Source: Epinephelus fuscoguttatus
Taxonomy: Eukaryota; Chordata; Actinopteri; Perciformes; Serranidae
NCBI RefSeq assembly: GCF_011397635.1
Contig: NC_064755.1
Coordinates: 40,945,059-41,009,058 of the forward strand
Direction of reading: 5' to 3'
Length of the DNA stretch: 64,000 bases
Shown: positions 30,501-41,099 of the stretch, piece by piece
Layout of the letters: each line of letters opens with the position of its first letter
Position numbering within the stretch: position 1 is the stretch's first letter
Program-made: the position numbers and the translations under genes
The notes under the pieces: model-generated
Databases searched by the model: none
What the model saw: the letters and a program-made list of their open reading frames with translations, nothing else
Told to the model about the DNA's origin: nothing

Positions 30501-33197
30501 CAGGTTTATTGCTGCATTCCCACGAACACATCATCTCTGTTATAGATTCCTCATTTAAAATAGTTTTTGAGAATGTGCTGCAGCGTCTCAGATAATAATC
30601 AAGAGACAAGAGATGACCCCTGAAATATAAAATTCAGCCTACAAGAAAAATGTGTCAGATGATCTGGGTGAGATCAACTAAATCAATATCAAAGTCTGTA
30701 TTTAAAAAAGAGCAGATTTGATTCAAACCCAGTTTGTATTTCCTGTTTGATTGTAAAAAGGCCGATGTCTGCATGTTACAGGTCGACCTCCACACTGACA
30801 CACTGCTGTAACCGTTATAAAGATCTGACTAATTATTAAACTATCCAAACTATGATCAGAGCAGCTCATCAACAGTTGCCTCACAGTATCCAGGGGCTGA
30901 TTCAGCTGAGAGAAAACTGTATATTCAAAAACACCAATAAGAACAAAATGCTAAACTTCACAATGTTTTAACTCAGTCTGTTGATCTGTGGACTCACTGT
31001 AATGATGAGCTGACTCTATCCAAACTCCTCAGGAACAAAACGCTGATTGGTTACGAGTCTGATCAGCAAGTTTCAATCTGGTTCTTTCTGGTTTGTGACT
31101 GTTTGATGGTTTTGATTTGTCTGTTCTGTTTATTTTGTTCTCGCTCCGTCTGAAAGAATTGATTTTTTTAAGATAAATATCACGAACACTGATGGCTGTA
31201 AACTGAACTTTTATTTTCTACACTGTGAAATATCTGACTGTACATTTACAGTAAATTACTGACTACTAGTTGCATCACTGTCACTGTAAGTTACTGTGAC
31301 ATTTTTTTTTTTTTACAGTAAATTACTGTGATCTCACAGCAGCTCTGTCTGTCTGCATATTACTGTGATTTAAAGATTTTACTGATCACTTTAAGGCTCT
31401 TCATGGTCTCTCTCCCAGCTGTATCTCAGACCTCTAAGTAACGTACGCACCAGGACATTCTTTGAGGTCCTCGGGCAGCAGAAGTCGTCTTTTAAGTCTG
31501 TTCTTTAATTCAGTTTTTCCTGAATTTTACCTGAGTTTTCAGTTCATTTAAAATGTCTTTTATTTCCTTAGTTTTTATCTTTATTTATCAGCTCTTTAAA
31601 AGGTGTTGTTTTCATGGCTGGTCTGTTTTAATTGTTGTCATGTGAAGAACTTTGTAATTCTGTTTTGTGCTCCCAAAGAATTACAGTATTTAACTGTAAT
31701 CTTACAGTTAAACTCCATATATTACTGTGATTTAACAGAGTTCTTCTGTAGAGTTACTGTATTTACCTGCATGAATACAGTCAAATATCACAGTTGTAGC
31801 CTTTAAGGTGCTAAAATTTTAATTTATTGTGAAATATTACAGGTACATATTGTAACTTTCTGGAAATCACTTCCAGTTTATGATTAGTATATAAAAATAT
31901 GAGGGAGTGGGACCAGGAAAGTTTATTCCATCTTTCAACCCCGTCTGAACATGAACAATGTTATTTATATATTTAAATGTTGCTGAGGATCCTGTTTTCT
32001 TTTGTTTTTATTGCTCATACGTTTTATTTTGTGTTTGTATTATTTTAACATGTTCAATAATCTGACTAGAGACACACATAAACTCAGAAATATCCCTGAC
32101 CTCAGCTTATACAGAACATGATCTCAGTGTACGGCTTCAGTTTCTCTACTTGTGTCTGCTCATCTCTCTGACACAGAATCAAAGGTGTGGGCAGACGCTG
32201 TCGTCGGCGTGTGATGTGAATGAGGAGCGCTCTGTGGGCTCACCTTGGTACAGAGGACCCTGACAGCCACCTTCCACAAGGCCGTGGCATCAGATCCTGG
32301 CTGCACCTCAAACAGCAGGTGCTTCTGCTGCCCGGTCGCCAGTTTGGCCGTCCTGATAGAGATCCAGAAAGAGAGGACACATTCAGCTCAATAAACCACT
32401 CTGCATCGTTTTTACTGCTGTTATGAACACAAAGTAATGTTCAAATCAAACACAGCTACATTCAGCTGGGAGGTTTTCTCCTAAATTCAAAGTGTGTTTC
32501 TGTCCAAAGCTGCTGTTTGTGCAGGGTTAACTGTGTGCACACTGTTCCATCACTCACCACATTCGTCTGTGAACTCAGCTTTCTACAGTCAATACAGATC
32601 CATCCAAACACAGATCTGTTCAGATCCACACTGCATGTTCCTACACTCAGTGATATACTGCTGTGTAACCACTTACATTATGCTGCATGAATATTATTCA
32701 GTTTATCCAAATGACTTCTTCATTCTGAGTGAGAACAACATGATTTAAACGTGTGATCCTGCCTCTCAGTTTCTGTCTCTGAGAGCTACTGAGCTCAAAT
32801 TAAATTGGCAGAAGCCGGCCGGTGTCCAGGGAATAAAGATGGGCCAAATCCAAATCCTTCAAAGCACTGCAGCGTGCTGTGCAGTGAGTTTAGCTCTCAG
32901 TCAGAGAAGTCAAAGTAAAATCAATTAAACATCCAAGCATTCAGGTGGAGATAACTTCAGTCAACTTTCCTCACAGCTGTTTGCTTCCACAGCCAATGGA
33001 CAACAGCTGTGTTTTTACACTGAACTACTTCCTGTTTGTCCAGAACAAACTGTGACTTACACATCGTTGAGTTCGGCCACTCTCGCCAGAAACTCCTCGT
33101 AGGTCAGGTAGCCGCTGTCACGCACCAGTCCGACGTGTTTGACCAGCTTCTCAGGCAGACGGGTCATCACCGCCTGGCCTGAGAGCTGCTGGCCCAT
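27534..33197 (-). CDS. rnf141: RING finger protein 141 (RNF141/ZNF230 family)
   Basis: Five coding exons on the minus strand: 33197-33061 (ATG), 32352-32244, 29931-29750, 27941-27834 and 27684-27534 (TAA). All junctions are GT-AG and in frame; the total is 228 aa against 230 in human as I recall it. The N-terminus MGQQLSGQ keeps Gly2, as in a myristoylation signal. The middle region [19 protein letters not shown] and [20 protein letters not shown] matches the family closely. A C3HC4 RING occupies about residues 153-189: C153-x2-C156, C167-x-H169, C172-x2-C175, C186-x2-C189. A RING suggests E3 ubiquitin ligase activity; substrates are not known to me. The conserved tail is [20 protein letters not shown]. 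Upstream, the exon continues as 5'UTR to about 33264. One internal oddity is [10 protein letters not shown] where mammals have SDRHRNCPIC. Confidence 0.95.
28720..29310. repeat. Dispersed teleost repeat in an rnf141 intron
   Basis: The block gtccaaaagttgagtgtgga, gacggacacttctcaccctc and the ending gtacatagtgtactacactg reads like a MITE-type repeat seen in fish introns. The short open frame at 28829 lies inside it and is not a gene. Confidence 0.4.
30248..30800. repeat. Copy 1 of a diverged segment also present at about 35.65 kb
   Basis: Shares with 35,650-36,250 the phrases aatgactcaaccac, actgagggaaatatgt, tatttct and ccctcctc in the same order and orientation, then weaker similarity towards cactgctgtaac. 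It lies within an rnf141 intron. It is either a dispersed repeat or an old local duplication. Confidence 0.45.
31230..31810. repeat. Repeat rich in the palindrome acagtaaattactgt
   Basis: The unit ttacagtaaattactgtga and variants (tactgtgatttaa, ttacagtatttaactgta) recur in both orientations at about 31,250, 31,315, 31,365, 31,680 and 31,720. Each unit is nearly self-complementary. It lies in an rnf141 intron and has no coding content. Confidence 0.55.
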
Positions 33198-33515
33198 CGT
33201 GGCTGCAGCAGCACTTAGAAAACAGCACTGACAGGAAGCTGCACCTCATTCAGCTCTGCAGAGCCTGCTGGGACACAAACAGTTCACACACAGGTTTTAT
33301 TAATGTGTGACAGTGTGTGTGTCTCTAACCAGGACCCTCTGACCTTTACTCAGATGTTACTCTACATCGGTCACTGAAATTATCTGAGATGTTTCTGAGA
33401 GGTCTGACACCAGGAACAATCTACAACGTCATATCTCAGACTCTTCAACCTGTTACGATTATTACATCATCAATTTTCAGGTCAGCAAACATGATCAAAT
33501 CCATACATATACATA

Positions 33516-35144
33516 CAGTACAGGCCAAAAGTTTGGACACACCTTCTCATTCAATGCGTTTTCTTTATTTTCATGACTATTTACATTGTAGATTCTCACT
33601 GAAGGCATCAAAACTATGAATGAACACATGTGGAGTTATGTACTTAACAAAAAAAGGTGAAATAACTGAAAACATGTTTTATATTCTAGTTTCTTCAAAA
33701 TAGCCACCCTTTGCTCTGATTACTGCTTTGCACACTCTTGGCATTCTCTCCATGAGCTTCAAGAGGTAGTCACCTGAAATGGTTTTCCAACAGTCTTGAA
33801 GGAGTTCCCAGAGGTGTTTAGCACTTGTTGGCCCCTTTGCCTTCACTCTGCGGTCCAGCTCACCCCAAACCATCTCGATTGGGTTCAGGTCCGGTGACTG
33901 TGGAGGCCAGGTCATCTGCCGCAGCACTCCATCACTCTCCTTCTTGGTCAAATAGCCCTTACACAGCCTGAAGGTGTGTTTGGGGTCATTGTCCTGTTGA
34001 AAAATAAATGGTCGTCCAACTGAACGCAAACCGGATGGGATGGCATGTCGCTGCCGGATGCTGTGGTAGCCATGCTGGTTCAGTGTACCTTCAATTTTGA
34101 ATAAATCCCCAACAGTGTCACCAGCAAAACACCCCCACACCATCACACCTCCTCCTCCATGCTTCACAGTGGGAACCAGGCATGTGGAATCCATCCGTTC
34201 ACCTTTTCTGCGTCTCACAAAGACACGGCGGTTGGAACCAAAGATCTCAAATTTGGACTCATCAGACCAAAGCACAGATTTCCACTGGTCTAATGTCCAT
34301 TCCTTGTGTTTCTTGGCCCAAACAAATCTCTTCTGCTTGTTGCCTCTCCTTAGCAGTGGTTTCCTAGCAGCTATTTGACCATGAAGGCCTGATTGGCGCA
34401 GTCTCCTCTTAACAGTTGTTCTAGAGATGGGTCTGCTGCTAGAACTCTGTGTGGCATTCATCTGGTCTCTGATCTGAGCTGCTGTTAACTTGCCATTTCT
34501 GAGGCTGGTGACTCGGATGAACTTATCCTCAGAAGCAGAGGTGACTCTTGGTCTTCCTTTCCTGGGTCGGTCCTCATGTGTGCCAGTTTCGTTGTAGCGC
34601 TTGATGGTTTTTGCGACTCCACTTGGGGACACATTTAAAGTTTTTGCAATTTTCCGGACTGACTGACCTTCATTTCTTAAAGTAATGACGGCCACTCGTT
34701 TTTCTTTAGTTAGCTGATTGGTTCTTGCCATAATATGAATTTTAACAGTTGTCCAATAGGGCTGTCGGCTGTGTATTAACCTGACTTCTGCACAACACAA
34801 CTGATGGTCCCAACCCCATTGATAAAGCAAGAAATTCCACTAATTAACCCTGATAAGGCACACCTGTGAAGTGGAAACCATTTCAGGTGACTACCTCTTG
34901 AAGCTCATGGAGAGAATGCCAAGAGTGTGCAAAGCAGTAATCAGAGCAAAGGGTGGCTATTTTGAAGAAACTAGAATATAAAACATGTTTTCAGTTATTT
35001 CACCTTTTTTTGTTAAGTACATAACTCCACATGTGTTCATTCATAGTTTTGATGCCTTCAGTGAGAATCTACAATGTAAATAGTCATGAAAATAAAGAAA
35101 ACACATTGAATGAGAAGGTGTGTCCAAACTTTTGGCCTGTACCG
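33516..35144 (-). mobile_element. Young Tc1-like DNA transposon, DD38E type
   Basis: A complete 1,629-bp element flanked by TA on both sides, in the rnf141 5'UTR intron and in the same orientation as the gene. The inverted repeats are unusually long: 33516-33788 against 34872-35144. They differ at only about three positions by eye (CAG/CGG near the tip, one C/T, one missing A), so insertion is recent. The left arm contains the last 37 codons of the transposase, and the right arm keeps a non-coding copy of the same codons. Confidence 0.95.
33679..34731 (-). CDS. Tc1-like transposase, apparently intact (DD38E)
   Basis: 350 aa from ATG at 34731, chosen because MARTNQLTKEKRVAVITLR is the family N-terminus; the open frame extends 33 codons further upstream without support. 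A paired-type helix-turn-helix region occupies about residues 1-110 (SVRKIAKTLNVSPSGVAKTI first, then a second recognition region), with a basic GRPR hook at 59-62. The catalytic triad is present as WSDESKF (D157), QQDNDPKH (D247) and SPDLNPIE (E286). The spacing is 38 residues between D247 and E286, as in the Intruder (DD38E) sibling group of Tc1, rather than the 34 of classic Tc1. No stop or frameshift is seen. Activity is not shown by sequence alone: residues such as SIRQRHAIPSGLRSVGR may differ from consensus. Confidence 0.9.
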   Translation of the reverse strand: MARTNQLTKEKRVAVITLRNEGQSVRKIAKTLNVSPSGVAKTIKRYNETGTHEDRPRKGRPRVTSASEDKFIRVTSLRNGKLTAAQIRDQMNATQSSSSRPISRTTVKRRLRQSGLHGQIAARKPLLRRGNKQKRFVWAKKHKEWTLDQWKSVLWSDESKFEIFGSNRRVFVRRRKGERMDSTCLVPTVKHGGGGVMVWGCFAGDTVGDLFKIEGTLNQHGYHSIRQRHAIPSGLRSVGRPFIFQQDNDPKHTFRLCKGYLTKKESDGVLRQMTWPPQSPDLNPIEMVWGELDRRVKAKGPTSAKHLWELLQDCWKTISGDYLLKLMERMPRVCKAVIRAKGGYFEETRI

Positions 35145-35649
35145 TATGTACATTACTGCCTGTTGTGTTTACATGTGTGTTTGTTTACATAAGAATGTCA
35201 ACAACATTTTGGACGGCATGATGTCACAATAAACTGCAGGATATTCCGACCATTATAAAACTCAGGTGCAGCACCTAAGGGTTGTTTTCAGTTCAACTAC
35301 ACGTCTGCTCTTTATAATCTTATTATTTATAATAATAAATAATAAACCTAATTTCTCATGTATTACATTTGCTTTAATTAAATTTTAAGGCCGTGACAGA
35401 TGGTTACTAATCCTCTGACAGAGGAGGCTGATGATCAGTGAGCATGAGATACAAAATTATATTAAAATAAATGAAGAGTCAATATTTACTGATGGTGTTT
35501 GAGATTTGAATTTTTACCATGTCATCACATTATTGCCAAGTTCGCCTATTTTAATTCATATTTTATTACCATGGTAAACTGGAAAACAAATTTAATGAAC
35601 CAAAACAAATTTTTTATTTCACCATTTTCTGAAATTATCCCTCGAGTGC

Positions 35650-36250
35650 TCCACAAACTCAGCATTCAAATTAAACTGCAGAATGACTCAACCACAACGA
35701 GTACAGGAGGAACACTGAGGGAAATATGTCATATTTCTGCCTGCAATAAACTTCATACGCCCTCCTCATCTCCACGAGGAAAAACACAAAGAAAGGTTTT
35801 AGATAGAGCTGCTGATCTTAACATGACGGAAGGCTCTGGTTATGATCTTCAGCAGCCGTGTGCCCATGAACTTTCAGACGAAAAACCTGCCAGGTTCACG
35901 GCTGTGTTTCTCCACATACTCCATTTCTTTTATCAAGTCCTTGTTTACCACAAGTTTTGAGACTGAGCTACAACCTCCCAGAGAGTCCATGCAGAGTAAC
36001 AATTAAACTACAGGAAATAAACATGCGGTCACTAGAACTGGGTAAGATGAACAAATTTAAAACCCAAGCTAAAAGAAGAAAACACTAAACTGAAAAAACT
36101 GAATCTCTTGGTTTGTAAACTGTAAATAAGGTGACCTCACATCACACAGACCAGTCACAGTTTGTTGCCTTATAACTTTATAACACAACACATGACCAAC
36201 AGATACACAGACATGTGACTGCTGGACATTAACATGCTGCTGTAACAGTT
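35650..36250. repeat. Copy 2 of the diverged segment at 30.25-30.8 kb
   Basis: See the shared phrases aatgactcaaccac, actgagggaaatatgt and ccctcctc in matching order. It lies in the rnf141 5'UTR intron, just beyond the Tc1 element. The 153-codon open frame at 35499-35960 overlaps this repeat and has no support as a gene. Confidence 0.45.
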
Positions 36251-37593
36251 CCTCCTCTCATGAAAAGGTTTTTCTTTGACAGTTTGGATCCTGTCTGCAG
36301 AGATTTGCTCTCATTCAGGCACATCAGCATCAGTGAGATCAACATCTGGATAAGAGTCCAGTTCACCCAGAAACTTCAGGTAGTTGGAGGGTTGAGATCA
36401 GGTGTCTGTGCAGGACAGTCAAACTCTTCTACAACAAACTGGTCAAACTATTTCAATTCAGCTCAGTTCACCAGAATTGACTTTATCCTGAAGAAAAATC
36501 TTGTGCCAGAGAGAACTTCAATTACAGTAACATAAATACCAGTAACAAGCATTAACTTTCACTAACCAGTAACAACAATCAGTGGGTTCCCGGGTCATGG
36601 TCACACACTGGGCCCAATTTTAGAAACAACAGAGTATTAAATATCAATCAAAATATTCAAAATATACAAGATAAGAAGTGTTGTAAAGAAGCAAAAGCAA
36701 AACCAGTGCCTAATAGAGTCACAACAGAAGTAAGACAAGTGCAAGAATTAGTAAAAATGAACTATGTATTTATTCAGAAGCACACGATTGTGTAAAATAC
36801 TTTTTTTTTTTTCAATTTTACTTAGTAAAGGTTCTTCTTTTTAAATCATATTTAATGTGGGCAAAATGAACAGAAACTGACACGCCTCAGCTAAAAATCC
36901 TTCATCAGTGTGAGACAACCAGCAGGAACTGCAAATAACCAGCTGAGGTTCAAACAACAATCAGGACAGAGAATATATAACTGAATGATAGGATCCATCT
37001 GTGAGTAAACGACCCACTCAGCACTGACCTCTCCCAGGTACGAGGAGAAACAACAGGAACAAGCTGAAGAACTGAGTAGATGATGATGCCCTGCACGAAC
37101 ACACAATGAAACCCTGGTACAGACCCATTAGGCCATCAGACTGATCTTTACCAGGCAGCTTCCCAGATCAGGTCGAGCCTTTCCCACATCAGCAGCCAGA
37201 CAGATACGGGCAAAGTGGAGGGGCTACATGAGGCACAGAGAGGTGGCTACCAAAAACTGAGGTACTACAGAATCCAGATAGATAAACAGATACGCAAAAC
37301 AACACCTGAAACACAACCTCATACAAAGTAACGTCAGAATATATCTACACATAATGTTCAGAGTCCAGAAGAGCTCAGTGTGAACAGAGGTTGCAAATGC
37401 ACTGTTTTTAGAAAACTCTCTCAGACAGACAACAGGAGACACACAGTGTATATTAGGACAAACGTTAGGAGCTGTATGACTGTGACTGTGCACCTCTGTG
37501 TACTGGTCAAGAAAGATTTGTCCTCATCCAAACTGAAGGTCTGATGACAGACAGACAGACAGACAGGTGCTGTGTGCTGCACAGACCATTAAG

Positions 37594-37812
37594 GGAGCAG
37601 CAGTAGCTCAGTTTACAGGTTCCTGGTTTGGGAACCGTAAGGTCTTCAGCTCTTCGTCCCCATGCAACAGACCAAGTATGGAGTGTGAACTGGTACCTGG
37701 AGAGGTGCCACTTCACCTCAGGTGCCCCTGAGCAGGGCACTAAACCCTCAACTGCTCGAGGCGCCTGTCCATGGGCAGCCCCCCTCACGTTTGTGCATGT
37801 GTGTATTTCAGG

Positions 37813-37866
<54 letters not shown>

Positions 37867-37870
37867 CATA
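37594..37870 (+). mobile_element. tRNA-derived SINE whose tail has become a (TG)n microsatellite
   Basis: The head carries an A-box-like GTAGCTCAGTTTACAGG. The body holds the typical fish SINE text gtgccacttcacctcaggtg, cctgagcagggcactaaacc and gcctgtccatgggcagcccc. The tail gtgtgtatttcaggcctgtg runs straight into TG repeats (37815-37864). Confidence 0.7.
37815..37864. repeat. (TG)n microsatellite
   Basis: About 25 perfect TG units continuous with the SINE tail. Confidence 0.95.
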
Positions 37871-38479
37871 CAGCTTCAGCAGGTTCATCCTGGTGTAGAC
37901 TCAGCTCAGCTGCTCCTGACAGTTTTAATGCTGACTAACAGTGTATAATGCAGAAGTGACGGTTTCAGTGACCTCGGGCTGAACTGAGACTCAGAGATAC
38001 CGGAAGTGAAAGAGAACCGCCCGTTAATTTACAGCCGTTAACTTAACAAACAAACACATCCGGTAAGTCACGTGGAGACTTCCTGTAGCCGCTGACTGAC
38101 AGCTGACAACATGACTGTACATTATGAAACACGGTCTGAAGCTGTCAGATATAAAATCTCTGTAAAAAACAAACTGCGATTAAAGGTTTCATCTCCAACG
38201 GAAACTCAGACAAACAGTTTCAGCTACATTAGCATCTCATATTAAAGTGTGACCGATCAGTGAGCTAACGGACAGACTGTTTAATATTTAACCGTCACTG
38301 TGGAGAATATCAGAATTATTCTTCTGTTCAAATCACCTGTCAAACTTTATAACCATCCGCTGAACCTCGGTCCAAACACGACATGCTAACATTAGCTTCT
38401 CACAGCAGGTTGCTAACGAGCTTTTAGCATCGCTTTGCTCCGTAAGTACTGATTTAATAAAGTCAGAGTCTCTGTAGGT

Positions 38480-38660
38480 GAAGCTGAGGAATATTAATAT
38501 GACGCTGTGTCCTGATGTGAAATGAAACAGAAGCTTATTTTCTCACCAAACACTGAACAGCATCAGAGGGACGAGTCCAAACTTCACCGCTGGCTGTTTG
38601 TGTTGACACAACACAGGCGCGGTTTGATGACGTAACAGCGCGTCGTACACTTTCACTTTA
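38480..38660 (-). promoter_or_regulatory. rnf141: Probable rnf141 promoter and first untranslated exon
   Basis: On the minus strand a good donor (TTTG then GTGAGA) lies at about 38,544, beside a GC-richer patch with GCGCGGTTTGATGACGTAACAGCGCG. TGACGTAA at 38628-38635 is a CRE/ATF-type site. No minus-strand ATG-led coding exon is seen here. Position is inferred from the need for an exon upstream of the acceptor at 33264 and from base composition. Confidence 0.35.
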
Positions 38661-38682
38661 CTGTTGGTGGATAAACACGTAT

Positions 38683-38777
38683 ATAAATAAATAAATAAAT
38701 AAATAAATACTGTGTTTACAAACAAATATAAAAAAATACTGGATCCACAAATAAATAAATAAATAAATAAAATATAA
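38683..38777. repeat. (ATAA)n tetranucleotide repeats, two blocks
   Basis: Perfect AATA/ATAA runs at about 38683-38708 and 38750-38771, separated by unique sequence. Confidence 0.9.
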
Positions 38778-39987
38778 ATACTGGTTTTACAGAAAAACAA
38801 CAACAAAAAAACATACGGTTTTTACAAAAATAAATACTGGGTCAAGGGTTTTCTTCATAATTTCTTTTTATTTTAAACATTCTTAATTGTTTTTTTGTAC
38901 AGTGCACAAGATAATTATAATTACGCTGACTGAAACTTTTCTGTTCAGATTAACTAATTTAAATGGTATGAAACTCGTAACTATGCACCTTCCTCTTGGA
39001 AGCTAAAATGTTGTCTTAGGACAAGTCCAGTCTAATCTTATTATTTTCTTCTTATTTTTTTTCTAAGACTTTCTGTATGTTTGATATTCTGATATGTAAT
39101 CGCATGTTTAAAGTCCCTGATTGTTCAGGGCTACATTAATTTTCCTCACAAAATGAATCACATATACTTATTCAGCATAAATAAGTGGATTGGATGTAAA
39201 CAATGCATCAATAAGCTTAAAATAACTTTTTTATTGCATGTACCAATGTTTTCCAGTTAATCCAGTGAACTTTGTAGACACAGATTTATTGTCATGATGA
39301 CAGTGTACAATTGATGTGACTTATATGACCACATTAATAATGAATGCTGAATGATTGTCTTTATCAAAATGTTTCCATAATCCAAAGCCATTTTTGCCAG
39401 GTTAGGTTAAATTCTATTTCTATATCCAAACCAATCAAAACTCTGAGTTCATCAGAACAATAGTTAAAAACTGTGATCAGTCCAGAACCAGAGACTTTGT
39501 TCTCAAGTCTCTGTTGAAAATTAGATCTCGATCTCAGTGGGACTCAGGGAACAACCAATCTATCATCAGTTAAAATAAAGAAACAAGAATATATTTCATT
39601 TGTTTGTTTGATTCAGTCCACAGTCTGATCTCTGCTGTCCGACTAAATGGTGTCAAATATTTTCACACATTATAAGAATAAGAGCACAAATGAATGCTTT
39701 ATAAAAAATAATGGCTGTTTCTCCGCGTGTCACGACTCTCTCTGATCACAGAGCAAATACTAAACCATCAGTATTTATTGTTTACCTGCAGGTGGAGGAT
39801 GAAGAGAGGTTGATTCAGACTGTGTCGTAGAGAATACAAACAGCAGAGGAATAAAATGAGGTAAATGCATTTGAATTGGACGACAGGAGCAGAGCAGACG
39901 ACCCAGGGAGGGACAGATATAAAGAGGATGATTAAAGATTCAAGAGGAAGAAACTTCAGCTACGTCTCAGTGAACTGTCCCTGTGAC

Positions 39988-40760
39988 ACAGTCAGAGAAT
40001 CTGAATCAGTTTATTACCAGGCAGGTTTTCACTTACAGCAGATGTGCTTTGGTGTTTTGGTGCACAGACAAGAAACAGAAATAAAAAGTAAAGTAAAAGT
40101 CAGTAAGTGAAAAGTAAAAAGTCAAATATTAAAAAAAGCAGTTTAAAATATGTTCAGTGTCACTGTTTCAAATAAAAGAGGCAGGAATGTGCAGAAACAT
40201 ATTGAAGAGGACGTGCAGAAGTTCACAGTAAGACGAATAAAGAGAAGAGACAGTAGATCTTTGAGGTTCAGGAGATAAAACAAGAGGTGGGTCTACTAGT
40301 CGAAAGGTTGATGGTTCGATCCCGGACCACTTCAGTCTACCTGTCAGAGTGTTTGTGAGTGATTACCTGATGAGCAGGTGGCACCTTGTAGCCTCGGACA
40401 CCTGTGTGTGAATGAGATGAATGGTGTCTGTGTTGTGAAGCTCTTTGAGTGGTCGTTAAGACTTGAGCTCTTTATAAATGCTCAATATATCTGATACTTT
40501 AATAATTTAGTCCAATGTGTGTTAATGTTGGTGAAGACTCTTGTTGATGAGTCTGACTGCAGAGGCCTGAGGTTTTGGTCCCGACAGCCAGCAGCTTCCT
40601 GTGGGGGTGGGGTCAGCCACAGTCTTTCCTGCCCACCAAAGAGTCCTGGAGGGACGAAAGATTACAGCCAATCAGCTTCTCTGCAGAGCGAATGATTCGC
40701 TGCAGTCTGTTCTTGTCTTTGGCAGCAGCGTGCACTGTAAACCCCCCAATCCATCTGTGA
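39988..40760. mobile_element. Diverged fish dispersed repeat, split by a SINE
   Basis: The left part (gaatcagtttattaccaggc, ctttggtgttttggtgcaca, ataaaaagtaaagtaaaagt) and the right part (gatgagtctgactgcagagg, ggtcagccacagtctttcct, cagccaatcagcttctctgc, ttcgctgcagtctgttcttg) belong together in a repeat I recall from many teleosts. Here they are separated by the SINE at 40286-40497. Confidence 0.5.
40286..40497 (+). mobile_element. tRNA-derived SINE remnant (nested)
   Basis: Begins with a B-box-like stretch cgaaaggttgatggttcgat followed by cccggac. It continues with atgagcaggtggcaccttgt, agcctcgg and gtgtgtgaatgagatgaatg, and ends ctctttgagtggtcgttaag, then tttataaatgctcaatat. This is the standard 3' body of a teleost SINE. 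The 5' A-box part is missing or degraded. Confidence 0.6.
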
Positions 40761-41099
40761 CACAACACCCTAATGTAAAGTCCACACAGATGCCCTGCAT
40801 TGTCAACATGACATAAAAATTTCATGTTCACTTGACACAAAAACTCATCACTGTGAGCCCGACATCATTTTTTATGTTAAATCAACAACTCTTGAGTTAA
40901 TTTGACTAAAATGTATAAAGCTGATCTCTCCTAATAAACAACACTGTCATTGTGCATGTAACACATTGTGGCGTGTTGGGGCTAAATGGGCAGAGCTTCC
41001 CAGCATGCCCTGAGACAAAGTGTTTAAGAAAACTGTGTTTAAATGTGCTGTAAATCACTGAGGTTATACAGTGATGAATGTTTCTGTATTTCACAGTGG

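Noticed and set aside
34732..34830. 33 extra codons at the transposase N-terminus
   Set aside because: The family start MARTNQLTKEKR is present downstream at 34731; the extension is non-coding element sequence.
35499..35960. 153-codon ORF
   Set aside because: It lies over the diverged repeat also found at 30.3 kb; the other copy has no matching frame.
37507..37948. ORFs on both strands rich in His-Thr or Cys-Val
   Set aside because: They are translations of the (TG)n run and SINE.
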